From contig NZ_KE384357.1 of NCBI RefSeq assembly GCF_000425385.1, forward strand, positions 332,579-396,578: a DNA stretch of 64,000 nucleotides, given 5' to 3'. The notes beneath the pieces are model-generated. The model was given only the letters and a program-made list of their open reading frames with translations. It was not told the origin of the DNA and searched no databases. Positions 24,152 to 33,237 of this stretch are shown here, in pieces; within the stretch, counting starts at the first letter, position 1, and every line of letters begins with the position of its first letter. Both the position numbers and the translations under genes were made by a program. This DNA comes from Pseudoduganella violaceinigra DSM 15887 (GTDB lineage: Bacteria > Pseudomonadota > Gammaproteobacteria > Burkholderiales > Burkholderiaceae_D).

Positions 24152-27100
24152 TTAGGCGGTTGCCGGGCGCTGGGCACGGTATACCGCCGCATACAGGGCC
24201 GGCAGGAAGATCAGGGTCAGCAAGGTGGCTACGGTCAGGCCGCCCATGATGGCCCAGGCCATCGGGCCCCAGAACACCGAGTGGGTCAGCGGAATCATTG
24301 CCAGGATGGCTGCCAGCGCGGTCAGCACGATCGGACGCAGCCGGCGTACCGCGGATTCGACAATGGCATGCCAAAGCGGCGTGCCTTTGGTCACGTCTTC
24401 GTCGATCTGCACGACCAGAATCACCGAATTGCGGATGATCATGCCTGCCAGCGCAATGACGCCCAGCATTGCGACGAAGCCAAACGGAATCTGGAAGGCA
24501 GCCATGATCAGGGACACGCCAATCAGGCCAAGCGGCGCGGTCAACAACACCAGGGCCATCTTCTTCATGTTTTGCAGTTGCACCATCAGCAGCAACAGCA
24601 CGACCACGACGGTCACCGGCATCACCGCAAACACGGAAGCCTGAGCTTTGGCGCTCGATTCGGCGGCGCCGCCTACTTCGATGCCGTAGCCGATCGGCAG
24701 TTCCTTGTTCAACGCGTCCAGTTGGGGCGTCAGGGCGTTCGTGACGTCCGGCGCCTGCGCTCCCGAGATATCAGCACGAACGGTCAGGGTCGGAATGCGG
24801 TTGCGCCGCCACAGCACACTCTCTTCGCTGTCCAACGTGATGCGCGCCAACTGCGACACCGGCACAAACTTCCCTTCGCGCAAGTAGATCTTGGCATCCT
24901 TCAGGTTATTCAGGTCGGTGCGTTCGGCGGCCACCAGGCGGGCCATCACGGCGATCGACTGGTCTTCTTCGCGATAGTGGGTCACCGTGGTGCCGGACAG
25001 CGATGCCTGCAGGGCCGCCTTGATTTGCACCGAGCTCACACCTAGCGCCCGCGCTTTATCCTGGTCGACATCCACCCGTACACGCTTCACACGCTCGCCC
25101 CAGTCTTCGTTCACGGCTCGCACGTGCGGGTTGCTGCGTACGATCGCGCCGACCTTGGCGGCAATTTCGCGCACTTTGGCCGGTTCGTTACCGTACACAC
25201 GGAACTGCACCGGGTAGCCAACGGGCGGACCGTTTTCGAGCCGGTTGACGCGGCCACGCACGTTGGCAAAGCGTTCGTCCAGCAGCTTGCGCAGCCTGGC
25301 CACCGCACGCTCACGCGCCTCCCCGCCCTTGGTCATGATCATCATCTCGCCCAGGTTCAGGTTCGGCGTCTGCACATCCAGCGGCAGATAGAAGCGCGGT
25401 GCGCCTTCGCCGACGAAACTGGTGACGGCCTCGATATCGGGATCAGCCTTGAGCGCCTGCTCCAGCGCGCGTACTTCACGCTCGCTTGCTTCAAAGGTAG
25501 AGGCTTCCGGCATCCACAGGTCAACCATCACTTCGGGCCTGTCGGAAGCCGGGAAAAACTGCTGCGGCACCGCCTTGAATATCGCCAGCGAGGCAACAAA
25601 AGCGGCCAGCGTGACGGCAATCACCCAGCCGCGACGGCGCAGGCAAAAGTCGACGAAACCACGGAACTTGACGTAGAAGCCGCGCTGGTAAACCGCTTCC
25701 TCATCATGGTGGGCATGCGCCTCCTCCTTCAGCAGCTTGAAGCCGATATACGGCGTGAACAGCACAGCCACTACCCACGACAGGATCAGCGAGATACCGA
25801 CCACCTGGAACAGGGAATAGACGTATTCGCCGGTACCGGACTTGGCAAAGCCAACCGGGAGGAAGCCGGCGGCCGTGATCAGGGTACCCGTCAGCATCGG
25901 GAAGGCGGTAGCCGTGTAGGCGAAGGTGGCGGCGCGGAACTTGTCCCAGCCCTGCTCCAGCTTGAGCTGCATCATCTCCACCGCGATGATGGCATCGTCC
26001 ACCAGCAGGCCCAAGGCAATGATCAATGCGCCGAGCGAAATGCGCTGCAGTTCGATCCCCATCAGGTACATCGCGAGGAAGGTCATGCCAAGCACCAGGG
26101 GAATGCATAGCGCTACCACGAGCCCTGGACGCATGCCGAGCGACAGGAAACTCACTGCCAGCACAATCAGTACCGCTTCGGCCAGGCTCTTCTTGAATTC
26201 GTGCACGGACTCCTCGACCACGCGCGGCTGGTCGCTGATCGCATGTAGTTCTACCCCGACAGGAATGCTGGCCTGAATGCGCTTGACCGTGGCGTCGAGC
26301 TGGTGGCCCAGGCTGATCACGTCGCCCCCCTTGCGCATGCTGACCGCGAGGCCCAGTGCGGGATGTCCATTAAAACGCATCCGCATGACAGCGGGCTCCG
26401 CAAATCCGCGCATCACTTCAGCGATATCGCCCAACCGGAAAGTGCGTTGTCCGGCACGGATGCCGATGGCGCGGATGTTTTCCACCGAATCGAATTCGCC
26501 GCTGACGGTAATGCGCACCTGCTCAGCGTTGGTCTGCACCGTGCCGGCGGCCGCCACTGCATTGGCTTGCGCCAGCGTCGCGCCAATCATTGCAGGGTCC
26601 AGGCCGAGGGAAGCCAACTTGGCGGTCGACATCTCGACAAAGATCTTTTCCTCCTGCTTGCCCACCAGCTCCACCTTGTTGACGTCGCCGACGCGCAGGA
26701 ATTCGTTGCGCGCCGCATCGGCCATCTTACGCAGGTCCGCGTAGTCGTAGCCGTCGCCGGTGATGGCGTACATATTGCCGTAGGTGTCGCCGAATTCGTC
26801 GTTAAAGAATGGGCCCTGAACGCCTTGCGGCAGCGTATGACCAACATCGGCCAGCTTCTTGCGGATCTGGTACCACACGTCCGGCACCTTCGACGGCGGC
26901 ACCGCTTCGCGCAAATTGATCTTGATCAGCGTCTCGCCTGGCTTGACATAGGTCGACATGTAGTCGATTTCCGCCACGCCTTGCAGCTTGCGCTCCAGCG
27001 GGTCGGTCACCTGGTCCGCCATCTGCTGCGCCGAACTGCCCGGCCAGTTCGTTTGCACTACCATCGTCTTGATGGTGAAGTCAGGGTCTTCCTTTTGACC

Positions 27101-27205
27101 GAGACGGGTATAGGCGAGGATGCCGGTCACCGACAGCAACAACAGCAGGAAGGCAATCATCTGCTGGTGCTTCAGCGCCCACTCGGACAGATTGAGTCCT
27201 TTCAT
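24152..27205 (-). CDS. RND efflux pump, inner-membrane permease
   Basis: 1017 residues, normal for an AcrB/HAE1-type transporter. First membrane helix near the N-terminus, first periplasmic porter domain (WPGSSAQQMADQVTDPLERK), TM4 with the Asp pair of the proton relay (LGLLVDDAIIAVEMM), TM5-6 (FPMLTGTLITAAGFLPVGFA), second porter domain and a closing set of helices (AGMIIRNSVILVVQIDEDV). It exports hydrophobic or aromatic compounds by proton antiport. It overlaps the adaptor gene by 4 bp. The substrate is unknown; the shared operator with the aromatic operon suggests an aromatic compound. Confidence 0.96.
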   Translation of the reverse strand: MKGLNLSEWALKHQQMIAFLLLLLSVTGILAYTRLGQKEDPDFTIKTMVVQTNWPGSSAQQMADQVTDPLERKLQGVAEIDYMSTYVKPGETLIKINLREAVPPSKVPDVWYQIRKKLADVGHTLPQGVQGPFFNDEFGDTYGNMYAITGDGYDYADLRKMADAARNEFLRVGDVNKVELVGKQEEKIFVEMSTAKLASLGLDPAMIGATLAQANAVAAAGTVQTNAEQVRITVSGEFDSVENIRAIGIRAGQRTFRLGDIAEVMRGFAEPAVMRMRFNGHPALGLAVSMRKGGDVISLGHQLDATVKRIQASIPVGVELHAISDQPRVVEESVHEFKKSLAEAVLIVLAVSFLSLGMRPGLVVALCIPLVLGMTFLAMYLMGIELQRISLGALIIALGLLVDDAIIAVEMMQLKLEQGWDKFRAATFAYTATAFPMLTGTLITAAGFLPVGFAKSGTGEYVYSLFQVVGISLILSWVVAVLFTPYIGFKLLKEEAHAHHDEEAVYQRGFYVKFRGFVDFCLRRRGWVIAVTLAAFVASLAIFKAVPQQFFPASDRPEVMVDLWMPEASTFEASEREVRALEQALKADPDIEAVTSFVGEGAPRFYLPLDVQTPNLNLGEMMIMTKGGEARERAVARLRKLLDERFANVRGRVNRLENGPPVGYPVQFRVYGNEPAKVREIAAKVGAIVRSNPHVRAVNEDWGERVKRVRVDVDQDKARALGVSSVQIKAALQASLSGTTVTHYREEDQSIAVMARLVAAERTDLNNLKDAKIYLREGKFVPVSQLARITLDSEESVLWRRNRIPTLTVRADISGAQAPDVTNALTPQLDALNKELPIGYGIEVGGAAESSAKAQASVFAVMPVTVVVVLLLLMVQLQNMKKMALVLLTAPLGLIGVSLIMAAFQIPFGFVAMLGVIALAGMIIRNSVILVVQIDEDVTKGTPLWHAIVESAVRRLRPIVLTALAAILAMIPLTHSVFWGPMAWAIMGGLTVATLLTLIFLPALYAAVYRAQRPATA

Positions 27206-28302
27206 TTGGCGCCTCCCGCCAGCAGCACATGCTGGCCTGGCTGCAGCATGTGCACGCCGGCCGTCACCACAGTTTCACCGCCTGCCAGTCCGCCCGTCAC
27301 CAGCACGCTGTCGTTCTGCGCGCTGCCGAGTTTCACATCCCGCGCCGCGACCTTATTGGTTTTCGGGTCGACAATCCAGACCGTGCGTTTGCCGTCGCCG
27401 TCGCCGTCGCCGTCGATGATCGCCGTCAGCGGCAGGCGGATCGCGCGCTTGCCTTCCACATCCGGCGCCAGCACCGACGCCGTCATACCAAGTCGCAACA
27501 ACGCCGGGTCAGGCTGAACGATCGAGATGCGCGCAGAATAGGTGCGGGTCACGCTGTCCGTGTCCGGCGCAAGTTCGCGCAAGGTGCCTTCCCAGCTTTT
27601 TCCTGGATGGGCCCACACCGAAACCTGCAGCTTGCGCGCCAGGCGCAGTTCGTCGACGCGCGACTCGGGAATGCTGATCGCCACCTCGCGTTCGCCATCC
27701 GATGCCACGACAGCAACTGGCTGTCCAGCGGCAACGACTTGTCCGGCTTCGGCGTGCAGCGCGCTGACCACGCCATCGCGGTCCGCCAGCAAGGTGGTAT
27801 AGCCGCGCTGGTTAGCGTTCAATTGCTGGCGCGCCAGGGCGGCGCGCAATTGCGACTCAGCCTGCTGCAATGCAAGGCGCTGGTGCTCCACTTCGGCCTG
27901 CGAGGCAAATTGACGTGCCTGCAGCGCCTCGGCGCGCTGCACATCGACCTTGGCCTGTTCGACACGGCTGCGCGCGCCATCCACATCGGCGCCGGCGGCA
28001 GCCAGTTGCAGGCTTTCCTGCGCGGGATCCAGCTGCATCAGCGGCTGGCCACGCTTGACATGGCTGCCCACCTCCACCAGGCGTGCCACGATCTTGCCGC
28101 CAGTACGGAAGCCTAGCTGGCTTTCGTAGCGCGCCCGGATCTCGCCGGAATAGCTGGCGCCAACGGTGCCGTCACTCTGCCCGGCCACGACGGTGCGCAC
28201 CGGACGCACCTCCTCATGCTTGGCAACTGGGGGTTTGGAACAACCTGCCAACACGCTTGCTACGGCGATTACCAGGGCGGCCTTTCGAAAATTCAGGTTC
28301 AC
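27202..28302 (-). CDS. RND efflux pump, periplasmic adaptor lipoprotein
   Basis: 366 residues. Lipobox VLAGC after a short signal sequence; membrane-fusion domains: barrel-sandwich halves RTGGKIVARLVEVGSHVKRG and ADRDGVVSALHAEAGQVVAA, a coiled-coil hairpin between them (AQESLQLAAAGADVDGARSR), and a beta-barrel part. It links the RND pump to TolC. A GCCGTC repeat (+ strand about 27391-27418) encodes an IDGDGDGDGK loop. It is the first gene of the operon; the promoter region holds the operator at 28358-28368. Confidence 0.95.
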   Translation of the reverse strand: MNLNFRKAALVIAVASVLAGCSKPPVAKHEEVRPVRTVVAGQSDGTVGASYSGEIRARYESQLGFRTGGKIVARLVEVGSHVKRGQPLMQLDPAQESLQLAAAGADVDGARSRVEQAKVDVQRAEALQARQFASQAEVEHQRLALQQAESQLRAALARQQLNANQRGYTTLLADRDGVVSALHAEAGQVVAAGQPVAVVASDGEREVAISIPESRVDELRLARKLQVSVWAHPGKSWEGTLRELAPDTDSVTRTYSARISIVQPDPALLRLGMTASVLAPDVEGKRAIRLPLTAIIDGDGDGDGKRTVWIVDPKTNKVAARDVKLGSAQNDSVLVTGGLAGGETVVTAGVHMLQPGQHVLLAGGAK

Positions 28303-28357
28303 TTGAGATGTCCTCCGATGTCAGATGGAGCTCAATATACACCATAACGACGCACAT

Positions 28358-28368
28358 GTCATTATGAC
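28358..28368. promoter_or_regulatory. Shared TetR-type operator, RND operon promoter
   Basis: GTCATTATGAC, an 11-bp palindrome with a one-base centre. On the minus strand it begins five bases after a -35-like TTGACT (28374-28379), the same geometry as at the aromatic operon (29969-29990). It lies 55 bp before the adaptor ATG. No convincing -10 is seen. Confidence 0.7.
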
Positions 28369-28497
28369 GTTTGAGTCAAATTGACATTGAGGACATTTTT
28401 CCGAAATGCAAGAAGACGCAGCGGCAGGCGCTTAGCGCCGGCCGCGGGTCGAGATGGTGAGGACGAAGAGGAAGGAGGGTCTGGCGGAAGGGGAGCG

Positions 28498-29199
28498 TCA
28501 GGCTGCAGCATCAACCTGGCTTGCGGCGCGAGCCTGCGCGCGCGCCAGCAGAGAATCGGCAGCTGGCGTCAATTTCGGCAATGGCCCGCTGGCGACCTGC
28601 TCAGCCGCCGCCGCCGGCATGCCAAGCATGCGCATCAAGGCGGCAATGACCTGGTCGGGATAGTCTTTGGGCACGCGGCTGCGCGCCATCCGGTCCAGCG
28701 CAGCCAAGCCGGCCCCGGCCACCATGTCAAGCACGATGTCCAGCGGCGCGCTGGTGAACACGCCCTGCTTCTGCCCCTCGGTCAGGTCATCCGGCAGATA
28801 GCGGAACGTGTCATTGTGCTGCCTCAGCATGCGCAAGCCGGCGGCGGACAGGAACCGCGCCAGCAGGCGATGGGCACGCGCGAGATGCAGGTAACAGCGC
28901 ATGCCGGTCGCCACGCGGCGTGCCGGGTCAGCGATATCGCCCACCACCGGTTCAATCAACTGGACCATTTCGCCGCTCAACTCCTCGGCAACGGCAATCA
29001 GCAACTCCTCGTTGCTGCGGAAATAGTTGTAGAACGAACCCTGCGACACCCCGGCTGCATCGCGCACATCCGGGATCACGCTGGCACCGACGCCTTTTTC
29101 AGCAAACACAATCATGGCGCTTTCGATGAGACGCTGGCGCATACGCTCGCGGCGCTCTGCGGCCACACGCGGACGATGGTCATTGGTCTTGGCTGGCAT
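28498..29199 (-). CDS. TetR-family regulator 1 of efflux/degradation locus
   Basis: 233 residues from ATG 29199. HTH: RQRLIESAMIVFAEKGVGAS, AAGVSQGSFYNYFRSNEELL; the recognition helix GSFYNYFRxNEELL is nearly identical to that of the next TetR gene. The C-terminal ligand domain is similar in layout, and the two look like a tandem duplication. It follows regulator 2 with 39 bp between and no operator of its own in that gap, so the two are probably co-transcribed. It is a candidate repressor of the RND operon and the aromatic operon. Confidence 0.92.
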   Translation of the reverse strand: MPAKTNDHRPRVAAERRERMRQRLIESAMIVFAEKGVGASVIPDVRDAAGVSQGSFYNYFRSNEELLIAVAEELSGEMVQLIEPVVGDIADPARRVATGMRCYLHLARAHRLLARFLSAAGLRMLRQHNDTFRYLPDDLTEGQKQGVFTSAPLDIVLDMVAGAGLAALDRMARSRVPKDYPDQVIAALMRMLGMPAAAAEQVASGPLPKLTPAADSLLARAQARAASQVDAAA

Positions 29200-29238
29200 A
29201 GTCTGTCCGGTCGATGGAAACGCGGCGATCATACCAGA

Positions 29239-29931
29239 TCACGCCGGTCCCGCAGCATCAAACAACTGGGTACGCCGCAACAGCGAATCGGGCGGCAGTT
29301 CAAAGCCTGGCAGCGGCAACGACGCGAGCCGGGCCGCCTCCTCCGTCTCCACTCCCAACACACGCAGCATGGCGCGCGCACTGGCGTCGGGATAGTCGGG
29401 GTCCAGCGGCGCCTGGGCGGTCGAATAGGCAGCGCTGAGTACCACCCCAGCCAACATATCACTGCCGATTTTCTGCCCGGCGTCACCGAAACGGCGCTGC
29501 GCCACACCCTGCTCCACGTCGCGCGCCAGAAAGCGCGCGCCGAGCAAGCTGTGGTTGGCCGCCGGATACGGCAGGCGCGCCATAAAGGTCCCATACAGCG
29601 GGAAACGCCGTACCGCGTGCAGCAGCAGCCGGGTACCGCAAGCAATGCGCTCGGCTGGGTCTTCGCACTGCTGCACCACAGGGTCAATGGCACGCAGCAG
29701 CTCGTCATTGATTTCACTGGCCACAGCGGCCAGCAGCTCCTCGTTGGTTCGAAAGTAGTTATAGAAGGATCCGCGCGCCATGCCGGCGTGCGCGATGACG
29801 TCGTCGATAACGGCCTGCGGCCCCTTTTGCGCAAATACCAGCAAGGCGCTTTCCAGCAGCCTGGCGCGGGTCTTCTCGCGTCGCTTGGCAGCCACGCGGG
29901 TGCGGTGATTCTGGTTGTCTTCAATATTCAT
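29239..29931 (-). CDS. TetR-family regulator 2 of efflux/degradation locus
   Basis: 230 residues from ATG 29931 (MNIEDNQNHRTRVAAKRR). HTH: RARLLESALLVFAQKGPQAV, AHAGMARGSFYNYFRTNEEL. It is divergent from the aromatic operon; the intergenic region (29932-30057) contains the operator GTCATTATGAC placed between -35 and -10 of the rightward promoter and 48 bp before its own ATG. It probably represses the aromatic operon, itself and regulator 1, and, through the identical site at 28358, the RND operon. The inducer would be an aromatic substrate or its metabolite (inference). Confidence 0.92.
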   Translation of the reverse strand: MNIEDNQNHRTRVAAKRREKTRARLLESALLVFAQKGPQAVIDDVIAHAGMARGSFYNYFRTNEELLAAVASEINDELLRAIDPVVQQCEDPAERIACGTRLLLHAVRRFPLYGTFMARLPYPAANHSLLGARFLARDVEQGVAQRRFGDAGQKIGSDMLAGVVLSAAYSTAQAPLDPDYPDASARAMLRVLGVETEEAARLASLPLPGFELPPDSLLRRTQLFDAAGPA

Positions 29932-29968
29932 AGTCGTCGCTTTCCAGGTCATTGTACGCAAATTCGTA

Positions 29969-29998
29969 TTGACACGCCAGTCATTATGACGGTATCGT
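29969..29998 (+). promoter_or_regulatory. Promoter of the aromatic operon with embedded TetR-type operator
   Basis: -35 TTGACA (29969-29974), 18-bp spacer and a -10-like TATCGT (29993-29998, four of six). The palindrome GTCATTATGAC (29980-29990) sits in the spacer, so a bound repressor would block RNA polymerase. The start codon of the first gene follows at 30058. Confidence 0.7.
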
Positions 29999-30057
29999 CA
30001 CTACCACCAAGGAAGCGACGGCATCACGTGTTGGCCGCCGCACTAACAGGAGACCCT

Positions 30058-31200
30058 ATGAAACAAGCACTCCCGGAGGCGCTGCAGAGCCCGCCGGCTT
30101 ACCCGGAAAACGCACTTCCACCAGGCGTCCAGCCGCTGGCGCGTCCAACGCCATTGGTCAAGGCACAATCGCTGGCTTTCCTGATGTTCGAAAAGGCCGA
30201 CCTGGCGGCAACGCAGGCGTTCCTGACCGATTTCGGCATGCTGCCCGTCGAGAACAGCGACCGTCAGCTCATCATGCGCGGCCACGGTACCGCGCCGCTG
30301 ATCTACTTTGCGCGGCAGGGTACGCGGTCGCGCTACCTGGGCGCCGCGTTCACCGTCGCCTCGGAAGCACAGTTGTGCATCCTGGAAGCCGAAGCCGGGG
30401 CGCGCCGGCTCGATGCCAATGAACTTCCCGGCGGCGGCAGCGGCGTCGAACTGGTCGACCCGGCTGGCAACCTGCTGTGGCTGGTGACCAACCAAGCCGC
30501 CGTGCCGGCACAGCCGCTACGCGCGCCCTTGCATCCGCACACCAATTGCCACCATGAGACGCGCCGTATCAATGCCACCGTGCGTCCCCCACTGGAACCC
30601 GCCGCGGTCACCAAGCTTGGCCACGTGGTGCTGCAGACGATCGATTTTGCTGGCATGGCGGCCTGGTATATGCGCCACCTGGGCCTGATTCCGACCGACG
30701 TACAGTTTCTGGCGGATGGCGCGCCCAATCTGGCCTTCTTCCGCCTCGACCTGGGCGCGGCCCCGGCCGACCATCATAGCTTCGTGCTGGCCGGCGGCAT
30801 CGAGGAAAAGTACGAACACAGCGCCTATGAAGTGGTCGACCTCGACGCGCTTGGTCAAGGCCAGAACGTGTTGCGCGCCAGGGGCCACCGCCACATGTGG
30901 GGCATTGGCCGGCACATCCTGGGCAGCCAATTGTTCGACTACTGGTATGACCCGGACGGCATGGAGTTCGAACACTACACCGACGGCGACGTCTTCACCG
31001 CGTCGCATCCCACGCACTACGTGCCGCTGCAACTGTCCGGTATCTGGGCCTGGGGCGACGACGTGCCCGCCTCCATGGGCGTCAAGCGCGACCTTGGCAC
31101 GATTTTCAAGGTGCTGCGCCTGCTCTGGCAGGGGCGCCTAACGGTCAGCCGCCTCAAGCTGCTGGGCAGCGCAATGAGCACCCCGCGTCCATGGCTGTAA
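30058..31200 (+). CDS. Extradiol (meta-cleavage) ring dioxygenase, two VOC domains
   Basis: 380 residues. Two vicinal-oxygen-chelate domains after a 30-residue leader. The C-terminal domain has the Fe(II) ligands of type I extradiol dioxygenases by alignment: His189 (KLGHVVLQTIDFAG), His254 (EHSAYEVVDLDAL) and Glu305 (DPDGMEFEHYTDG). It should cleave a catechol next to its hydroxyl pair with O2. The C-terminal extension (MGVKRDLGTIFKVLRLLWQG) is longer than in small BphC enzymes. AGGAGA precedes the ATG; although the frame is open from 28381, that upstream part is antisense to the TetR genes. First gene of the operon. Confidence 0.88.
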   Translation: MKQALPEALQSPPAYPENALPPGVQPLARPTPLVKAQSLAFLMFEKADLAATQAFLTDFGMLPVENSDRQLIMRGHGTAPLIYFARQGTRSRYLGAAFTVASEAQLCILEAEAGARRLDANELPGGGSGVELVDPAGNLLWLVTNQAAVPAQPLRAPLHPHTNCHHETRRINATVRPPLEPAAVTKLGHVVLQTIDFAGMAAWYMRHLGLIPTDVQFLADGAPNLAFFRLDLGAAPADHHSFVLAGGIEEKYEHSAYEVVDLDALGQGQNVLRARGHRHMWGIGRHILGSQLFDYWYDPDGMEFEHYTDGDVFTASHPTHYVPLQLSGIWAWGDDVPASMGVKRDLGTIFKVLRLLWQGRLTVSRLKLLGSAMSTPRPWL

Positions 31201-31236
31201 TGCCTGGACGCCATCCAATATCACAAGGAGTTAATT

Positions 31237-32193
31237 ATGGCAGTCCAAGTCGTCCATTATGCGCAGGACGGAATTTCCGCATGGGGTGTACTGCACGGCC
31301 AGCGTATCGCGCCCTTGCCCGGCCGCTATGCCAGCACCGCCGACTTTGTTCGCGACGGTCTGGACGAGGCCTGGGCCAGCACGCCGGCGCAAGCCAGCAT
31401 CGCGCTCGAGGCAGTGACGCTGCTGGCGCCCATCACCCGCGACCGCCAGTTCATCTGCCAGGGCATCAACTATGCGAGCCATGTGCGCGAATCCGGCATG
31501 GACCCGGATCGCATTCCCTTCAATACCCTGTTCACCAAGGCGCCATCCTGCATCGCCCCGGCCGACACCGACATCGTACGGCCGGCCCACGTGAAACTGC
31601 TTGATTACGAAGTTGAGCTGGGCCTGGTGTTGCGGCGCGAGATCAGCGGCCCGGTCACCGTTGCTCCCGACCGGTTGCACGAGTGGCTGGCCGGCGTGAC
31701 CATCGTTAACGACATCTCGGCGCGCGACGTGCAACTGCCTCAAGTCCAGTTCTACAAAGGCAAGAGCTACCGCGGCTTTGGTCCCACCGGCCCCCTGCTG
31801 CTGCTGCTGACGCCTGCCGAATGGCGGCGTTGGCCAGAACTACGCATGCGGCTGGAGGTCAATGGACAACTGCGCCAGGATTCCTACTGCGGCGACATGA
31901 TTTACAAGCCACACCAGACGCTGACCGAACTGTCTGCGCTGCACGACCTGCAGCCCGGCGACCTGATCGCCACCGGCACGCCCGCCGGATGCGCCGCCCG
32001 CGCCCCCGGCAAACTGGTCATGTGGATCATGCGCCACGTGCTGTCGGAGGCCACCAAGTGGCGCCTGTTTATCGGCAAAGGCGCCAGCAATCCAGCCTAC
32101 CTGCAGCCCAATGACGTCATCACCACCACCATCCGCAGCGACGACGGCACGCTCGATCTTGGCCTGCAGCGCAACCGCGTGGTGGCGCCATGA
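31237..32193 (+). CDS. Fumarylacetoacetate hydrolase (FAH) family protein
   Basis: 318 residues. FAH fold with metal-site residues in LLDYEVELGLVLRRE (Glu pair) and VTIVNDISARDVQ (Asp), the QGINYASHVRESG and YRGFGPTGPLL segments, and a final PGDLIATGTPAGC loop. In meta-cleavage pathways such enzymes hydrolyse, hydrate or decarboxylate the ring-fission product. AAGGAG lies upstream of the ATG, 36 bp after the dioxygenase stop. Which of the three reactions it performs is open. Confidence 0.9.
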   Translation: MAVQVVHYAQDGISAWGVLHGQRIAPLPGRYASTADFVRDGLDEAWASTPAQASIALEAVTLLAPITRDRQFICQGINYASHVRESGMDPDRIPFNTLFTKAPSCIAPADTDIVRPAHVKLLDYEVELGLVLRREISGPVTVAPDRLHEWLAGVTIVNDISARDVQLPQVQFYKGKSYRGFGPTGPLLLLLTPAEWRRWPELRMRLEVNGQLRQDSYCGDMIYKPHQTLTELSALHDLQPGDLIATGTPAGCAARAPGKLVMWIMRHVLSEATKWRLFIGKGASNPAYLQPNDVITTTIRSDDGTLDLGLQRNRVVAP

Positions 32194-33215
32194 GCAACCG
32201 CTGCGTAGCCAGCGTGCTCGGCGACTTCGGTGGTCCCGAACTGCTGCAAGTGCGCGAAATGGCGCTGCCGAAGCCAGGCCGGGGCCAGGTTGTGGTGCGT
32301 GTCAAAGCGGCAGCGGTCACCCCCATCGACACCCGGCGCCGCGCCGGCTACGGCAAGCGGCTGCTGTCAGTGCTGGGCGCGGCACGCCTGCCGCTGGTGC
32401 TGGGCAATGACTTTGCCGGCACCGTTTGCGCCGTGGGACGGGGTGTATCGGCATTCCGGGAAGGCGACGCCGTGTTCGGCGCCAAGCCGCCCTCCTCGCA
32501 AGGCAGCCATGCCACCCATGTGCTGGTCGATGCGGTACAGGTCATGCATCAACCATCGGGCATGACAGCGGAGCAGTTAGCCGGCCTGCCCTACAACTTC
32601 GTGACCGTATCGCGGGCGCTTGAGGGTGCGGGTATCACACGCAGCGCCATCAGCGGGCGTGAAGTACTGGTGCATGGCGCCTCGGGCGGCCTGGGACAGA
32701 TTGCACTGCGCCTGCTGCACGCGATGGGCGCCCACGTCACCGCTACCGCCGGGGCGCGCCGCCATTTGTGCCGCCTGGCCGGCGCCGATGTCGTACTGGA
32801 CCGGCGCACCATGCCACTGCGCGCCCTGCCGCGTTATTTTGCCGCCACCTTGAACTTCGGCAGCTGGGATGACGAAGCGCTCCTGCTCGAACTGCTCGCA
32901 GACAATGCGGTCGGGCATGCCAGTACGGTGCACCCGCTGCTCGGCCAACTGGACCGCAATGGCCTGGCCGGTGGCCTCGCGGGCGCCTGGCGCGAGAAAC
33001 GGCGCATGGCGGCCCAGGTGCCCAACGGCGCGCGCTATGCCTGGACCGTGTTTCGCCCTGACCGCTCGGCGCTCGACCACCTTGCCGACTTTGCGCCGCT
33101 GTTGCAACTACCCGGCGAGGTGCAGCGCTTCCCGCTGACGCAAGCGGCCCAGGCCCATATCCATGTCGAGCGCCAGCAGCCCGGCCGCGCCCTCTTACTG
33201 CCTTACATCACCTGA
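32190..33215 (+). CDS. MDR-family NAD(P)-dependent dehydrogenase/reductase
   Basis: 341 residues. GroES-like domain (GRGQVVVRVKAAAVTPIDTR, LGNDFAGTVCAVGRGVSAF) and Rossmann domain (VLVHGASGGLGQIALRLLHA). No zinc ligands are evident, so it resembles quinone reductase/NAD(P)H-dependent reductases (reticulon-4-interacting type) more than alcohol dehydrogenases. It overlaps the FAH gene by 4 bp. A role in reducing an unsaturated side chain or ring-fission product is inference. Confidence 0.88.
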   Translation: MSNRCVASVLGDFGGPELLQVREMALPKPGRGQVVVRVKAAAVTPIDTRRRAGYGKRLLSVLGAARLPLVLGNDFAGTVCAVGRGVSAFREGDAVFGAKPPSSQGSHATHVLVDAVQVMHQPSGMTAEQLAGLPYNFVTVSRALEGAGITRSAISGREVLVHGASGGLGQIALRLLHAMGAHVTATAGARRHLCRLAGADVVLDRRTMPLRALPRYFAATLNFGSWDDEALLLELLADNAVGHASTVHPLLGQLDRNGLAGGLAGAWREKRRMAAQVPNGARYAWTVFRPDRSALDHLADFAPLLQLPGEVQRFPLTQAAQAHIHVERQQPGRALLLPYIT

Positions 33216-33237
33216 AAACCAACAAGGAGACAACCTC

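Noticed and set aside
28381-31200. A single 939-codon open frame on the plus strand
   Set aside because: Bases 28381-30057 are antisense to two clear TetR genes and the translated part has no family resemblance. The real gene starts at ATG 30058 with AGGAGA upstream.
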